From positions 1 to 19,719 of the forward strand of contig JASJJC010000011.1 in the NCBI GenBank assembly GCA_037624485.1: a stretch of 19,719 nucleotides of DNA, read 5' to 3'. The notes under the pieces were generated by a model. That model made no database searches. It saw nothing but the letters and a program-made list of their open reading frames with translations, and was not told the DNA's origin. Positions 1 to 9,683 of the stretch are shown here, one piece after another. Source of the stretch: JAFMKE01 sp037624485. Its GTDB lineage: Bacteria; Bacteroidota; Bacteroidia; Chitinophagales; UBA8649. Positions within the stretch are counted from its first letter, which is position 1, and every line of letters starts with the position of its first letter. The position numbers and the translations under genes are program-made.

Positions 1-560
<560 letters not shown>

Positions 561-655
561 TTTTTTGCTCTTTAATGAGTATTCAATTTGCTTCATATAC
601 TATAAATAGCACACAAAGACTTTTACTTTAATTTGCTTTTCTCGTATTCTTAATA

Positions 656-674
656 TCAATATGTCAATGAACGT
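656..674 (-). repeat. boxA-like direct repeat, copy 1 (23S leader)
   Basis: The plus-strand sequence TCAATATGTCAATGAACGT reads on the transcribed strand as ACGTTCATTGACATATTGA. This resembles the GTTCATTGACATATTG element found just upstream of 23S in many Flavobacteria and thought to act as the boxA antitermination signal (family knowledge). A second copy, differing by one missing base, lies at 861-878. Confidence 0.6.
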
Positions 675-776
675 TTTTCTTGTCAAACAATACAAAATCA
701 ATGAAAACAAAAACTAATTTACTGTGTAGTATCCTTGGTTGTTCTGTAATCTATCAATCCCTGTATCTAAAAGAAT

Positions 777-856
777 CGTTGAGTATATCGGAATCGAACC
801 GATAGTCTTCCTACCCGAAGGTAAAATGCCTTAGTCCCATACTATGACTAAAACTC
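777..856 (-). pseudogene. degenerate tRNA-like cloverleaf in the 16S-23S spacer
   Basis: On the minus strand there is a perfect T-arm (787-803): 5-bp stem ATCGG/CCGAT with the canonical loop TTCGATT. Upstream are a D-arm-like hairpin (833-849, AGTC/GACT with a GG-containing loop) and an anticodon-arm-like hairpin (818-832, AAGG/CCTT with loop CATTTTA). A partial acceptor pairing GAGT/ACTC closes the structure. It is abnormal as a tRNA. The base before the would-be anticodon TTT is A instead of U33, the linkers beside the D-stem are reduced or missing, the variable region is 14 nt, and the acceptor is only 4 clean pairs. The last 28 nt match the 3' end of the neighbouring tRNA-Ala at 24 positions. 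A decayed or recombinant tRNA copy is the simplest reading; a structured processing element is the alternative. Confidence 0.5.
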
Positions 857-860
857 TATT

Positions 861-878
861 TCAATATGTAATGAACGT
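861..878 (-). repeat. boxA-like direct repeat, copy 2
   Basis: The plus-strand sequence TCAATATGTAATGAACGT is identical to the copy at 656-674 apart from one missing C. It sits between tRNA-Ala and the tRNA-like element, so the two copies flank that element. It may be an extra antitermination or processing signal, or a footprint of spacer duplication. Confidence 0.6.
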
Positions 879-921
879 ACACCCTATAAATAAGATGTGA
901 TCCTAATTGCTTAGGAAAAAA

Positions 922-998
922 TGGTGGAGAATATCGGAGTCGAACCGATGACCTCCTGCGTGCAAGGCAGGCGCTCTAGCCAGCTGAGCTAATCCCCC
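922..998 (-). tRNA. tRNA-Ala (anticodon TGC)
   Basis: A full cloverleaf is visible on the minus strand: acceptor GGGGGAT paired with ATTCTCC (two G-U pairs), D-stem GCTC/GAGC, anticodon stem CCTGC/GCAGG with loop CTTGCAC giving anticodon TGC, and T-arm ATCGG-TTCGACT-CCGAT. The 3' CCA is genome-encoded (922-924), unlike in the adjacent tRNA-Ile. Its place in the 16S-23S spacer after tRNA-Ile is the classic arrangement. Confidence 0.97.
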
Positions 999-1081
999 AT
1001 TTTTGTTTAAATCTAAAAAATTAGAATTTAAATCTCGAATGACGAAGTAAATCCCAACATCTAAAATTTCCTTTATTTAAG

Positions 1082-1155
1082 TAGTCTCAGGCAGACTCGA
1101 ACTGCCGACCTCTACATTATCAGTGTAGCGCTCTAACCAGCTGAGCTATGAGACT
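1082..1155 (-). tRNA. tRNA-Ile (anticodon GAT)
   Basis: Minus-strand cloverleaf: acceptor AGTCTCA/TGAGACT, D-stem GCTC/GAGC, anticodon stem CTACA/TGTAG with loop CTGATAA (anticodon GAT), T-arm GGCAG-TTCGAGT-CTGCC, discriminator A. No CCA is encoded (the bases after the discriminator are CTT), so CCA must be added after transcription. It is the first tRNA after 16S. I see nothing else distinct in the 169 nt between it and 16S. Confidence 0.97.
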
Positions 1156-1324
1156 TTCTCAGTCCTTAGTTTTCAGTATTCAGTAATCAGCTTTGATATA
1201 CTGATACGAACTCTTTAGACTTATATTATAAAATTGACAGCTAAACCAAGCTAAAACTACCTTCGATATTAAAAGGTACTTTCGTCGTACTTACTAGGAC
1301 TATAATTTAATATAATCTAGCTCT

Positions 1325-2849
<1,525 letters not shown>

Positions 2850-2935
2850 AAAAGTGTTTAATACTGACTCCATCTCAAAAAAATTCGTACAAAAAATATT
2901 CTACTATTCCTTATCCTTTTTATTATGCTTCCAAT

Positions 2936-2950
2936 CTTTTCAAAGAACTT
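2936..2950 (-). promoter_or_regulatory. boxA-like element in the 16S leader
   Basis: The transcribed strand reads AAGTTCTTTGAAAAG, resembling the boxA antitermination element found ahead of 16S in Bacteroidota rRNA operons. It lies about 90 nt before the estimated 16S 5' end. The rest of the 2850-3389 non-coding stretch holds this leader, the two candidate rRNA promoters and the start region of the plus-strand gene at 3390. Confidence 0.55.
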
Positions 2951-3060
2951 ATAACTCAGCTTTCGCCAAATCTGAAACTCACAAATAATTATCCGTTTCG
3001 TTTCTATATATCTAAATGTTAATCGAACTTCCCAGTTAAATTAAGATTCTATAAATATCA

Positions 3061-3098
3061 TTTTAGAACTGTTCCCGTTAAACGGGGCGGCAAAAGTA
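3061..3098 (-). promoter_or_regulatory. rRNA promoter P2 (proximal) with palindrome at the start site
   Basis: The minus strand has TACTTTTG (3098-3091), a match to the Bacteroidota -7 consensus TAnnTTTG. It is followed by a GC-rich stretch with the palindrome CCCGTTTAACGGG (3086-3074) where transcription should begin, then AGTTCT. A TTG lies 15 nt upstream of the -7 box, closer than usual for a -33 element. The whole module resembles the one at 3191-3155. Confidence 0.55.
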
Positions 3099-3154
3099 AT
3101 ATTATTTTTAATTCAAAAAAGAAAATAAAAATATTTTTTTTTACCGCTTTTATT

Positions 3155-3191
3155 AAAGAACTACCCGCTTCAAAAACGGTTGGCAAATGTA
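3155..3191 (-). promoter_or_regulatory. rRNA promoter P1 (distal), paralogous to P2
   Basis: The minus strand has TACATTTG (3191-3184), matching TAnnTTTG. It is followed by GCC, CCGTTT...GCGGG and AGTTCTTT, the same order of elements as P2, 93 bp upstream of it. No clear -33 TTG is seen. Tandem promoters are common for rRNA operons; use of this one is inferred. Confidence 0.5.
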
Positions 3192-3377
3192 AAGTTTTTC
3201 TTAAAGATGAATCGCAGTTTTTAAACACTTTTTTTTTGAAAAAAGAAAGTAATTGCTCAGCTCCTATTATTCAACAACTTAGAAATGCGCTTATGGGATT
3301 AAGTGGTTCTTTTTAGGCTTCCCAGCGATGAATTCTTTTACATAGAACAAGCTATTTCAAACTTATCCATGATAGTT

Positions 3378-3385
3378 TATCTTTG
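3378..3385 (+). promoter_or_regulatory. candidate -7 box (TATCTTTG) directly at the 3390 start
   Basis: TATCTTTG fits TAnnTTTG, but it ends only four bases before the GTG start codon at 3390. Transcription from it would begin at or within the start codon. A convincing -33 TTG is not visible, so this may be chance. Confidence 0.3.
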
Positions 3386-3389
3386 AAGG

Positions 3390-4013
3390 GTGAGAAAAAA
3401 ATTAAAAAAAATATTTATCGTTTGCTTATTCAGCGCCATTTGCAGCGTACCTAATTATGCCCTAGCTCAGCAATTCGACGACAAAGAAGAACCAGCGCCT
3501 AAAAACAACGAGCATCCTGTAGAAGAGAAGTTGCTAAAGAAAGAGAATGTATTTGTTGGCGGCGGGCTTGGTGTTGGCTTTGGAAATGGAGCTGGAATGA
3601 TTCAAGCCTCCCCTTTAATAGGCTATAATTTTACCGAAAGCTTTCAAACTGCCCTGAAAGTTACTTATACCTATATATACGGAACTGAAGGAATAACCGC
3701 TCAGCGATATTCTGATCACATTGTTGCAACAAGCCTTATCAATAGATATGTAGTTTGGAAAGGAGTATTCCTGCAAGTTGAACCCGAAATAATGAATAGA
3801 AAGGACTACACCCTCCAGACCAACAACATGGGATTTGACGAATTAATTTCTAATCGAATCAACGTATTTAACCTATATGTTGGCGGAGGAGCCTACTTAG
3901 ACTTCTCTAGCAACTCAGGTGGATTTATTCTTATATTATATAACCTGAATCAAACCATGAACTCTTTTAATAGGAACCCACATATACAAGCAGGGTTTAC
4001 GGTTGGATTTTAA
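3390..4013 (+). CDS. small outer-membrane beta-barrel-like protein with signal peptide
   Basis: A 207-residue protein starting at GTG. The N-terminus is a clear type I signal peptide: basic MRKKLKK, hydrophobic IFIVCLFSAICSV, and a cleavage site after ALA near residue 26. A short acidic/lysine linker (about 28-52) follows, then strands rich in Gly and aromatic residues: FVGGGLGVGFG, ASPLIGYNF, ALKVTYTYIYG, FLQVEPEIM, LYVGGGAYLDF, GGFILILYNL, and the terminal IQAGFTVGF ending in Phe. This is the pattern of a small outer-membrane barrel. I do not recognise a specific family. GTG is preferred because the signal peptide begins there and no in-frame ATG precedes it. Its stop codon overlaps the stop of the convergent gene. 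Confidence 0.75.
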   Translation: MRKKLKKIFIVCLFSAICSVPNYALAQQFDDKEEPAPKNNEHPVEEKLLKKENVFVGGGLGVGFGNGAGMIQASPLIGYNFTESFQTALKVTYTYIYGTEGITAQRYSDHIVATSLINRYVVWKGVFLQVEPEIMNRKDYTLQTNNMGFDELISNRINVFNLYVGGGAYLDFSSNSGGFILILYNLNQTMNSFNRNPHIQAGFTVGF

Positions 4014-4486
4014 TCCGAAAGAATAAAAACTGCCAAGAATTTAAAGTTAGAATTCTTAGAAATAAATTTGTTTAATCGGATTGCCTTTCTCATAGACGTC
4101 TTTTTGTGTTTAGAATTAATTGAAAGTACACAATAGTATGTATTGACACTTTTGGGAATGCATCCTAAAGAATCGGAGAAGAGTTGCCTAATTTCAAATT
4201 CTGTGACACCAAGTTGTTCAATTTTCAATGCTTCATATCCGCAACAACCTGGCTCTTCATCATTGGCAAGTAACATCATACTATTAGAATCGAATATTCT
4301 CTTATAAAACTGCTGAGACAGCAGATTGCGATATTGAAGAGCAACGGAATTCGTGTCACACCAAATAATGTTTTCGCAATTCGAAGAAGTCACTTTTGAT
4401 TCAATTTTAGCCTTGAATTCATCATTTTGCCCCGACAATGTGCCTAAAACAAAAAATATCACACCTGAAATAATGAATTGCTTCAT
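4010..4486 (-). CDS. small secreted hypothetical protein, cysteine-containing
   Basis: A 158-residue protein when started at the ATG at 4486. An in-frame ATG at 4534 would extend into purL and place 16 residues before the signal peptide, so it is less likely. The N-terminus MKQFIISGVIFFVLGTLSGQ is a signal peptide with probable cleavage before Gln; there is no lipobox. The mature part has six cysteines (NCEN, WCD, GCCGYE, GCIPK, YYCV), suggesting disulfides or metal binding in the periplasm or outside. The C-terminus is basic then hydrophobic. I recognise no family. It starts 19 nt after purL, so co-transcription is likely, but no functional link to purine synthesis is evident. Confidence 0.65.
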   Translation of the reverse strand: MKQFIISGVIFFVLGTLSGQNDEFKAKIESKVTSSNCENIIWCDTNSVALQYRNLLSQQFYKRIFDSNSMMLLANDEEPGCCGYEALKIEQLGVTEFEIRQLFSDSLGCIPKSVNTYYCVLSINSKHKKTSMRKAIRLNKFISKNSNFKFLAVFILSD

Positions 4487-4505
4487 AAAATGAAATAAAC
4501 CTAAA

Positions 4506-7500
4506 TTATTGAGATTCCACCCATTCCCTCGCATTCTTAAAAGCTAAAATCCAAGGACTTACATCTTCTTGTTTTTTATCAGCTGGGTAGTAGCCCCAAT
4601 TCCATGGAAAAATAGAACGTTCGAAATGCGGCATAATAGCTAAATGTCTTCCATCTTTACTCGCTATACCTGCAACGTTATAATCAGAACCGTTTGGATT
4701 TACCGGATAAGCTGAATCGGCATACTTACCTATTACATTATAATTGGATTCAGCTTCAGGTAGACTGAACTTGCCTTCTCCGTGTGCTGCCCAAATACCC
4801 ATTTTAGTTCCAGATAAACTTCCAAGCATTACAGAATTGTTTTCTGGCACTTCAACTGCCAAGAAACTAGATTCAAATTTACCTGAAGTATTGTGCTGCA
4901 ATTTTGGATGTTCTTTATGTTCCGGATATATAAGCCCTAGCTCACCCATTAATTGACAACCATTACAAATTCCAAGTGAAAGGGTATCGGGTCTAGCATA
5001 AAAATTATCTAAAGCAGCTTTTGCTTTTTCATTAAACATAAATGCACCTGCCCACCCTTTTGCTGAGCCTAACACATCAGAGTTAGAGAAACCTCCAACA
5101 AAAGCAATCATATTAACATCAGAAAGATCTTCTCGACCAGAGATAAGATCAGTCATATGCACATCTTTCACATCAAAACCGGCTAAGAACATAGCATAGG
5201 CCATTTCTCGATCGCCATTAACTCCCTTTTCTCGAATAATAGCAGCTTTTACTCCAGATGCCGTTTTTCGATTAGGATTCAATCCCAATGCATCATAAGT
5301 TCCCTTGAAATTTTGAGGAAAAATATAATTCAATGGAAATTTGTCGTGATTATTAAAACGTGAATCAGCATGTTCTTTTCCTGATTGTTTTTGATCTAAT
5401 AAATGAGATGTCTTGTACCAAGTCTTTCTTAAAGATGGAACATTAAGAACATACGAATTTGAACTCGTTTTAATTTCTACACTATTCTCATTATTTACAG
5501 AACCTATTATGGCATAGGTTGCATTCACGGAATCTAATGCAGAACCCACCTTAGAACTGTTTTCTTTTCCAACTTGAATTATAATTCCAGCTTTTTCTGA
5601 AAACAATAATTGAATATCGTCATTTGAATTCAATACCGTCAAATCAACCGATAAACCCACATTATTCTCAGGAAAACACATTTCTAATAATGTAGTTACC
5701 ATTCCACCAGCCGAGACATCATGACCGGCAAGAATTTTATCGTCCAGAATTAAGTCTTGAACTACATTAAATGTAGCTGCGAATTTTTTAGCGTCTTTAA
5801 TTCTAGGTGCTTCATTACCCAATTGATTTAGAATTTGAGCAAATGATGAACCTCCTAATTTGTATCCGTCTTCAGAAAAGTCGATATAGATTAATTGAGA
5901 ACCTTCGATCGATTGCAATACTGGCTCAACAACTTTCTTTAAATTAATTACCTCTCCTACAGCAGAAATAATTACTGTTCCAGGAGCATAAACAACTCCG
6001 TCTTTGTATTTCTGAGTCATAGAAAGTGAATCTTTACCTGTCGGCACATTTAAGCCTAGCTCACAAGCAAAATCACTAATTCCTTTTACCGCCTCATACA
6101 AACGATAATTTTCGCCTTCTTGTTTTGCTGGCCACATCCAGTTTGCACTTAACGAAACTCCTTGAATTCCTTGTTCAATTGGCGCCCAAATCAAATTGGT
6201 TAATGCTTCTGCAATGGAAGCTTGAGAACCTGCAACTGGATCAATCAAAGCACTTACCGGAGAATGCCCTAATGAAGTTGCAATTCCTTTTACTCCACGA
6301 TAATCCATTGCCATTACTCCAACGTTATTCAATGGAATTTGTAATGGTCCTGCACATTGTTGTTTGGCAACACGCCCAGTAACACATCGATCTACTTTAT
6401 TGGTCAACCAATCTTTACACGCAACTGCTTCTAGTTGTAAAACAGCATTTAAATAATCTTGAAATTTATTCGGGTCGATTTCATAGTTCAATTCAGCATA
6501 AGCTGCTGTCTCTGAACTATCTTCTAATATCGTTTTTGGAGAAGAACCGAACATATGCGCCAAATCCCAATCCATTGGGTTTTCACCAGTCTTTTTGTTT
6601 TCAAAAACAAATCGATTGTCATCAGTAGTTTCTCCAACCAAATAAATTGGCGCTCTTTCGCGCTCCGCAATTTTCGTTAGTAACTCAAGATCGTTTTCCC
6701 GAATCACCAATCCCATTCGTTCTTGAGATTCGTTACCGATTATTTCTTTGTCAGATAATGTTGGATCTCCAAAAGGCAATTTGTTAACATCGATTCTTCC
6801 ACCAGTTTCCTCTACCAATTCAGACAAACAATTGAGATGTCCACCTGCGCCATGATCGTGAATAGAAACAATTGGGTTTTTGTCCAATTCAGCCATTGCA
6901 CGAACTGCATTATAAACACGTTTCTGCATTTCAGGATTAGAGCGTTGGATGGCATTCAGCTCAATTCCACTTGAGAACTCACCAGTTGCAACGGAAGACA
7001 CAGCGCCACCACCCATTCCAATTCGGTAATTATCACCACCCATTACTACGATTTTATCGCCTGGGTTTGGAATATCTTTTAGTGCTTCTCCTTTCTTACC
7101 ATAACCAATTCCACCAGCTTGCATGATTACTTTATCGAAACCAAATCGCTTATCCCCTTCTTGATGTTCGAAGGTTAAAACAGAACCATTAATAAGTGGT
7201 TGACCAAATTTATTTCCAAAATCTGATGCTCCATTTGAAGCTTTGATCAAAATATCCATTGGAGTTTGATACAACCATGGACGTTCATCCATTCCGTTTT
7301 CCCATGCTCTATCTTCGGTCAATCGAGAATATGCAGTCATGTACACTGCGGTTCCAGCAAGAGGCATAGACCCTTTTCCGCCAGCCATTCTATCTCGAAT
7401 TTCACCTCCACTGCCAGTGGCTGCTCCATTAAACGGCTCAACCGTAGTTGGGAAATTATGTGTTTCTGCTTTTATTGAAATTACACTATCAAATTCTTTG

Positions 7501-8204
7501 GTTTCAAAAAAGTCAGATTCGTCTTGGCGTTTTGGAGCAAATTGCTCTGCGCGGGGACCTTCAACAAAGGCAACGTTATCTTTATATGCTGATACTACTC
7601 TATTTGGATTATTGGCGGTGGTTTTTTTAATCAGCTTAAATAAGGAAAAAGGCATTTCCTTTCCGTCAATAATAAACTGACCATTGAATATTTTATGACG
7701 ACAATGTTCAGAGTTTACTTGAGAAAATCCAAAAATCTCACTATCTGTTAGTTTTCTTTTGAGTTGTTCTGCTACTCCTTTTAGGTATTCGATTTCTTCA
7801 TTGCTTAATGCTAGGCCTTCCTGCTTGTTATAACTGGTAATATCATCTATGTAGATTACCTCTTCTGGCTTTTTGTCTATTGTAAATAGATCTTGCCCAA
7901 GCTCTGAATACTTTACCTGAAGCATTGGGTCAAAAGGTGGGTTTTCAATAGTGAATGAGAAAAACTCCTCTATTCTAAAAATTCCGTGGACTCCCATGTT
8001 TTGAGTGATTTCTACAGCATTAGTACTCCAAGGTGTAATCATTTCTTTACGAGGACCAACAAAAACTCCCGTTAATGTTTTTTCCTCAGCTGGTTTTGCA
8101 CCACTAAATAGCCACTCGAGCTTTGGCAGATCGGAGCTATTTAAATCATTTTGAAATCCTACTGCAAAAATTTTGTCTTCACCAGACGAAAAGAACTTTA
8201 TCAT
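4506..8204 (-). CDS. purL: phosphoribosylformylglycinamidine synthase, large single-chain form (FGAR amidotransferase)
   Basis: A 1232-residue enzyme that converts FGAR, glutamine and ATP to FGAM in cytosolic de novo purine synthesis. The order is that of large PurL: N-terminal PurS-like region, linker, the motif GFSQVNSEHCRHKIFNG (about 159-175), the nucleotide and metal-binding part with KAETHNFPTTVEPFNGAATG (about 245-265), a second synthase half, and a C-terminal class I glutaminase. The glutaminase triad is visible: Cys1080 in LGICNGCQ, His1193 and Glu1195 in MPHFER. Length is typical of Bacteroidota (a little shorter than the roughly 1295 residues of proteobacteria). The start is ATG at 8204 with AAAGG a few bases upstream. 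It is transcribed divergently from the cluster starting at 8388. Confidence 0.98.
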   Translation of the reverse strand: MIKFFSSGEDKIFAVGFQNDLNSSDLPKLEWLFSGAKPAEEKTLTGVFVGPRKEMITPWSTNAVEITQNMGVHGIFRIEEFFSFTIENPPFDPMLQVKYSELGQDLFTIDKKPEEVIYIDDITSYNKQEGLALSNEEIEYLKGVAEQLKRKLTDSEIFGFSQVNSEHCRHKIFNGQFIIDGKEMPFSLFKLIKKTTANNPNRVVSAYKDNVAFVEGPRAEQFAPKRQDESDFFETKEFDSVISIKAETHNFPTTVEPFNGAATGSGGEIRDRMAGGKGSMPLAGTAVYMTAYSRLTEDRAWENGMDERPWLYQTPMDILIKASNGASDFGNKFGQPLINGSVLTFEHQEGDKRFGFDKVIMQAGGIGYGKKGEALKDIPNPGDKIVVMGGDNYRIGMGGGAVSSVATGEFSSGIELNAIQRSNPEMQKRVYNAVRAMAELDKNPIVSIHDHGAGGHLNCLSELVEETGGRIDVNKLPFGDPTLSDKEIIGNESQERMGLVIRENDLELLTKIAERERAPIYLVGETTDDNRFVFENKKTGENPMDWDLAHMFGSSPKTILEDSSETAAYAELNYEIDPNKFQDYLNAVLQLEAVACKDWLTNKVDRCVTGRVAKQQCAGPLQIPLNNVGVMAMDYRGVKGIATSLGHSPVSALIDPVAGSQASIAEALTNLIWAPIEQGIQGVSLSANWMWPAKQEGENYRLYEAVKGISDFACELGLNVPTGKDSLSMTQKYKDGVVYAPGTVIISAVGEVINLKKVVEPVLQSIEGSQLIYIDFSEDGYKLGGSSFAQILNQLGNEAPRIKDAKKFAATFNVVQDLILDDKILAGHDVSAGGMVTTLLEMCFPENNVGLSVDLTVLNSNDDIQLLFSEKAGIIIQVGKENSSKVGSALDSVNATYAIIGSVNNENSVEIKTSSNSYVLNVPSLRKTWYKTSHLLDQKQSGKEHADSRFNNHDKFPLNYIFPQNFKGTYDALGLNPNRKTASGVKAAIIREKGVNGDREMAYAMFLAGFDVKDVHMTDLISGREDLSDVNMIAFVGGFSNSDVLGSAKGWAGAFMFNEKAKAALDNFYARPDTLSLGICNGCQLMGELGLIYPEHKEHPKLQHNTSGKFESSFLAVEVPENNSVMLGSLSGTKMGIWAAHGEGKFSLPEAESNYNVIGKYADSAYPVNPNGSDYNVAGIASKDGRHLAIMPHFERSIFPWNWGYYPADKKQEDVSPWILAFKNAREWVESQ

Positions 8205-8259
8205 TAGTAACCTTTTAGAGTGTTTTCAATTCTAGCAAAGAAAATTCCTAGAATGCACG

Positions 8260-8267
8260 CAAAGTTA
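8260..8267 (-). promoter_or_regulatory. candidate purL promoter -7 box (TAACTTTG)
   Basis: Minus-strand TAACTTTG matches TAnnTTTG and would give a leader of about 50 nt before the purL ATG. Upstream TTTCG is only a poor -33 element. No purine riboswitch-like structure is apparent in the short leader. Confidence 0.45.
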
Positions 8268-8294
8268 AAAATGAGTTTATCGAAAGGGTTTTAG

Positions 8295-8328
8295 AAAAGG
8301 TCTTTATTATTAACAGAAAAGACGTTTT
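8295..8328. repeat. imperfect inverted repeat between divergent promoters
   Basis: AAAAGGTCTT and AAGACGTTTT are complementary at 9 of 10 positions with 14 nt between them. They lie between purL and the gene at 8388. An operator for either direction is possible, but chance in AT-rich DNA cannot be excluded. A near-consensus TAACATTG at 8369-8376 could serve the plus-strand gene. Confidence 0.3.
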
Positions 8329-8387
8329 TATCAAACCTATGAAGCGGGCCAAAATCACTTATTATATATAACATTGCTTCTGCGAAA

Positions 8388-9683
8388 ATGCTTTTCAATA
8401 TTTCATACCTTATTTTCTGGTGGCTTATCCTTTTGTGGATACTTCCAAAAATTGGATTGGTTAAAAATCTGGGCTTTTCTAGCCTCCAAATTCAATGCTT
8501 ATTTTCACTAAAAGTATTAGTCGGAATAGGGTTTACACTTTTCTATCACTACTATTATGGTTCTCGTAATACTACGAATGCGTTTCGCTTTTACGATGAT
8601 GCTAACTTGCTTTTTGAAGTTTTCAAACACGACCCACTCACCTATTCCAAAGTTATTTTTGGAATAAATATGCAGTCAGAATCCGTTATCAATGCAACAG
8701 ATCAGCTCAATAACTGGTACAAGAATCATTTGCATGGTGTCTTTAATGACAACATGACCATTATTCGATTTAACGCTTTGGTCCGACTTTTCAGTTTTGA
8801 TGTATCTCACATTCACACATTAATAATTAACCTACTGGCTTTTCTTGGTCTTGCTGCACTTATTAATGCAATCAAAAACATTGGGATTAACTCTAAACTT
8901 ACGTTCTTAAGTATTCTGCTTTTCCCTGGAATAATCTTTTGGAGTTCGGCTGTCCTAAAAGAAAGTCTTTTGGTTTTTGTAATGGGTTTTCTTACTTACT
9001 ATGGCCTCAGAACAATTTCGTCTTTTAACCTTAAACACTTAGGCTTTCTTTTACTATTCCTCCTATTAGGGCTCACAATAAAAAGCTACGTCGCTATTTC
9101 TATAATTGTTGGCTTTGGACTGCTTTTAGGTTTTAAACTTACTTCACTAAAATCAAGAATATTAATTCCTATTTACATAGGATTTGGAACAGGTTTGGTT
9201 ATTCTCATGGACTTTCTTTTAACGTTAAAAATACCGGAACGTTTTTATCAAAAACAGCACGACTTCCTAAATGAAATAGGTCTATCGAAACCAGAACTCG
9301 CCTTTGAGCTATTTATATTGGAACCAAAATGGAACAGCCTTTTAGTAACCGCTCCAAATGCGCTTTCCAATGCACTATTTCGTCCATTTATTTGGGAAGC
9401 GCATTCCGTAATAAGTTTAGTAGCTTATTTTGAAATTCTACTTTTAATTTCATTGGCAATTATTGCGTTTTGGTTCAGGAAACGACTTAATAAACAACAA
9501 ACTCAAGTCATAGCTTCGTTTTCAATTTCTGTGGTTATCATCTTGTTAATAGCTGGCTGGGTCACACAAGTTTTTGGTGCTTTGGTTCGATATAAAATAC
9601 CAGCATTAATTCTCCTACTTATTATTCTAAACATTTTGGTCGACACCAAAAAAATTCCTTTTATTCAGAAATGGTTAAACTAA
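8388..9683 (+). CDS. polytopic inner-membrane protein, possible glycan polymerase or GT-C-like
   Basis: A 431-residue, strongly hydrophobic protein with about ten predicted membrane segments (for example near 5-20, 37-56, 143-160, 171-187, 190-206, 217-247, 258-280, 343-362, 375-398 and 403-418). A polar loop of about 85 residues follows the second segment and contains FRFYDDANLLFE (67-76), an acidic motif reminiscent of the first external loop of GT-C glycosyltransferases. Other visible motifs are FPGIIFWSSAVLKESL (179-194), LFRPFIWEA (330-338) and RYKIPAL (401-407), resembling uncharacterised Bacteroidota membrane proteins linked to polysaccharide assembly. That assignment is inference; no catalytic function is proven. 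It overlaps the next gene by 13 nt, implying translational coupling. Confidence 0.7.
   Translation: MLFNISYLIFWWLILLWILPKIGLVKNLGFSSLQIQCLFSLKVLVGIGFTLFYHYYYGSRNTTNAFRFYDDANLLFEVFKHDPLTYSKVIFGINMQSESVINATDQLNNWYKNHLHGVFNDNMTIIRFNALVRLFSFDVSHIHTLIINLLAFLGLAALINAIKNIGINSKLTFLSILLFPGIIFWSSAVLKESLLVFVMGFLTYYGLRTISSFNLKHLGFLLLFLLLGLTIKSYVAISIIVGFGLLLGFKLTSLKSRILIPIYIGFGTGLVILMDFLLTLKIPERFYQKQHDFLNEIGLSKPELAFELFILEPKWNSLLVTAPNALSNALFRPFIWEAHSVISLVAYFEILLLISLAIIAFWFRKRLNKQQTQVIASFSISVVIILLIAGWVTQVFGALVRYKIPALILLLIILNILVDTKKIPFIQKWLN

Noticed and set aside
3140..3316. A roughly 58-codon open frame (plus strand) ending at 3316, with a TTG at 3236
   Set aside because: There is no good start, it overlaps the minus-strand rRNA promoter region, the DNA is very AT-rich, and the peptide resembles nothing I recognise. 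Could be a decayed gene end, but unsupported.
4487..4534. Upstream ATG at 4534 for the small secreted protein
   Set aside because: It would overlap purL and put 16 non-signal residues ahead of a clear signal peptide; ATG at 4486 fits better.
6125..7680. Plus-strand open frames inside purL (for example 6125-6382 and 7339-7680)
   Set aside because: They are antisense shadows of a highly conserved enzyme with no domain or signal of their own.
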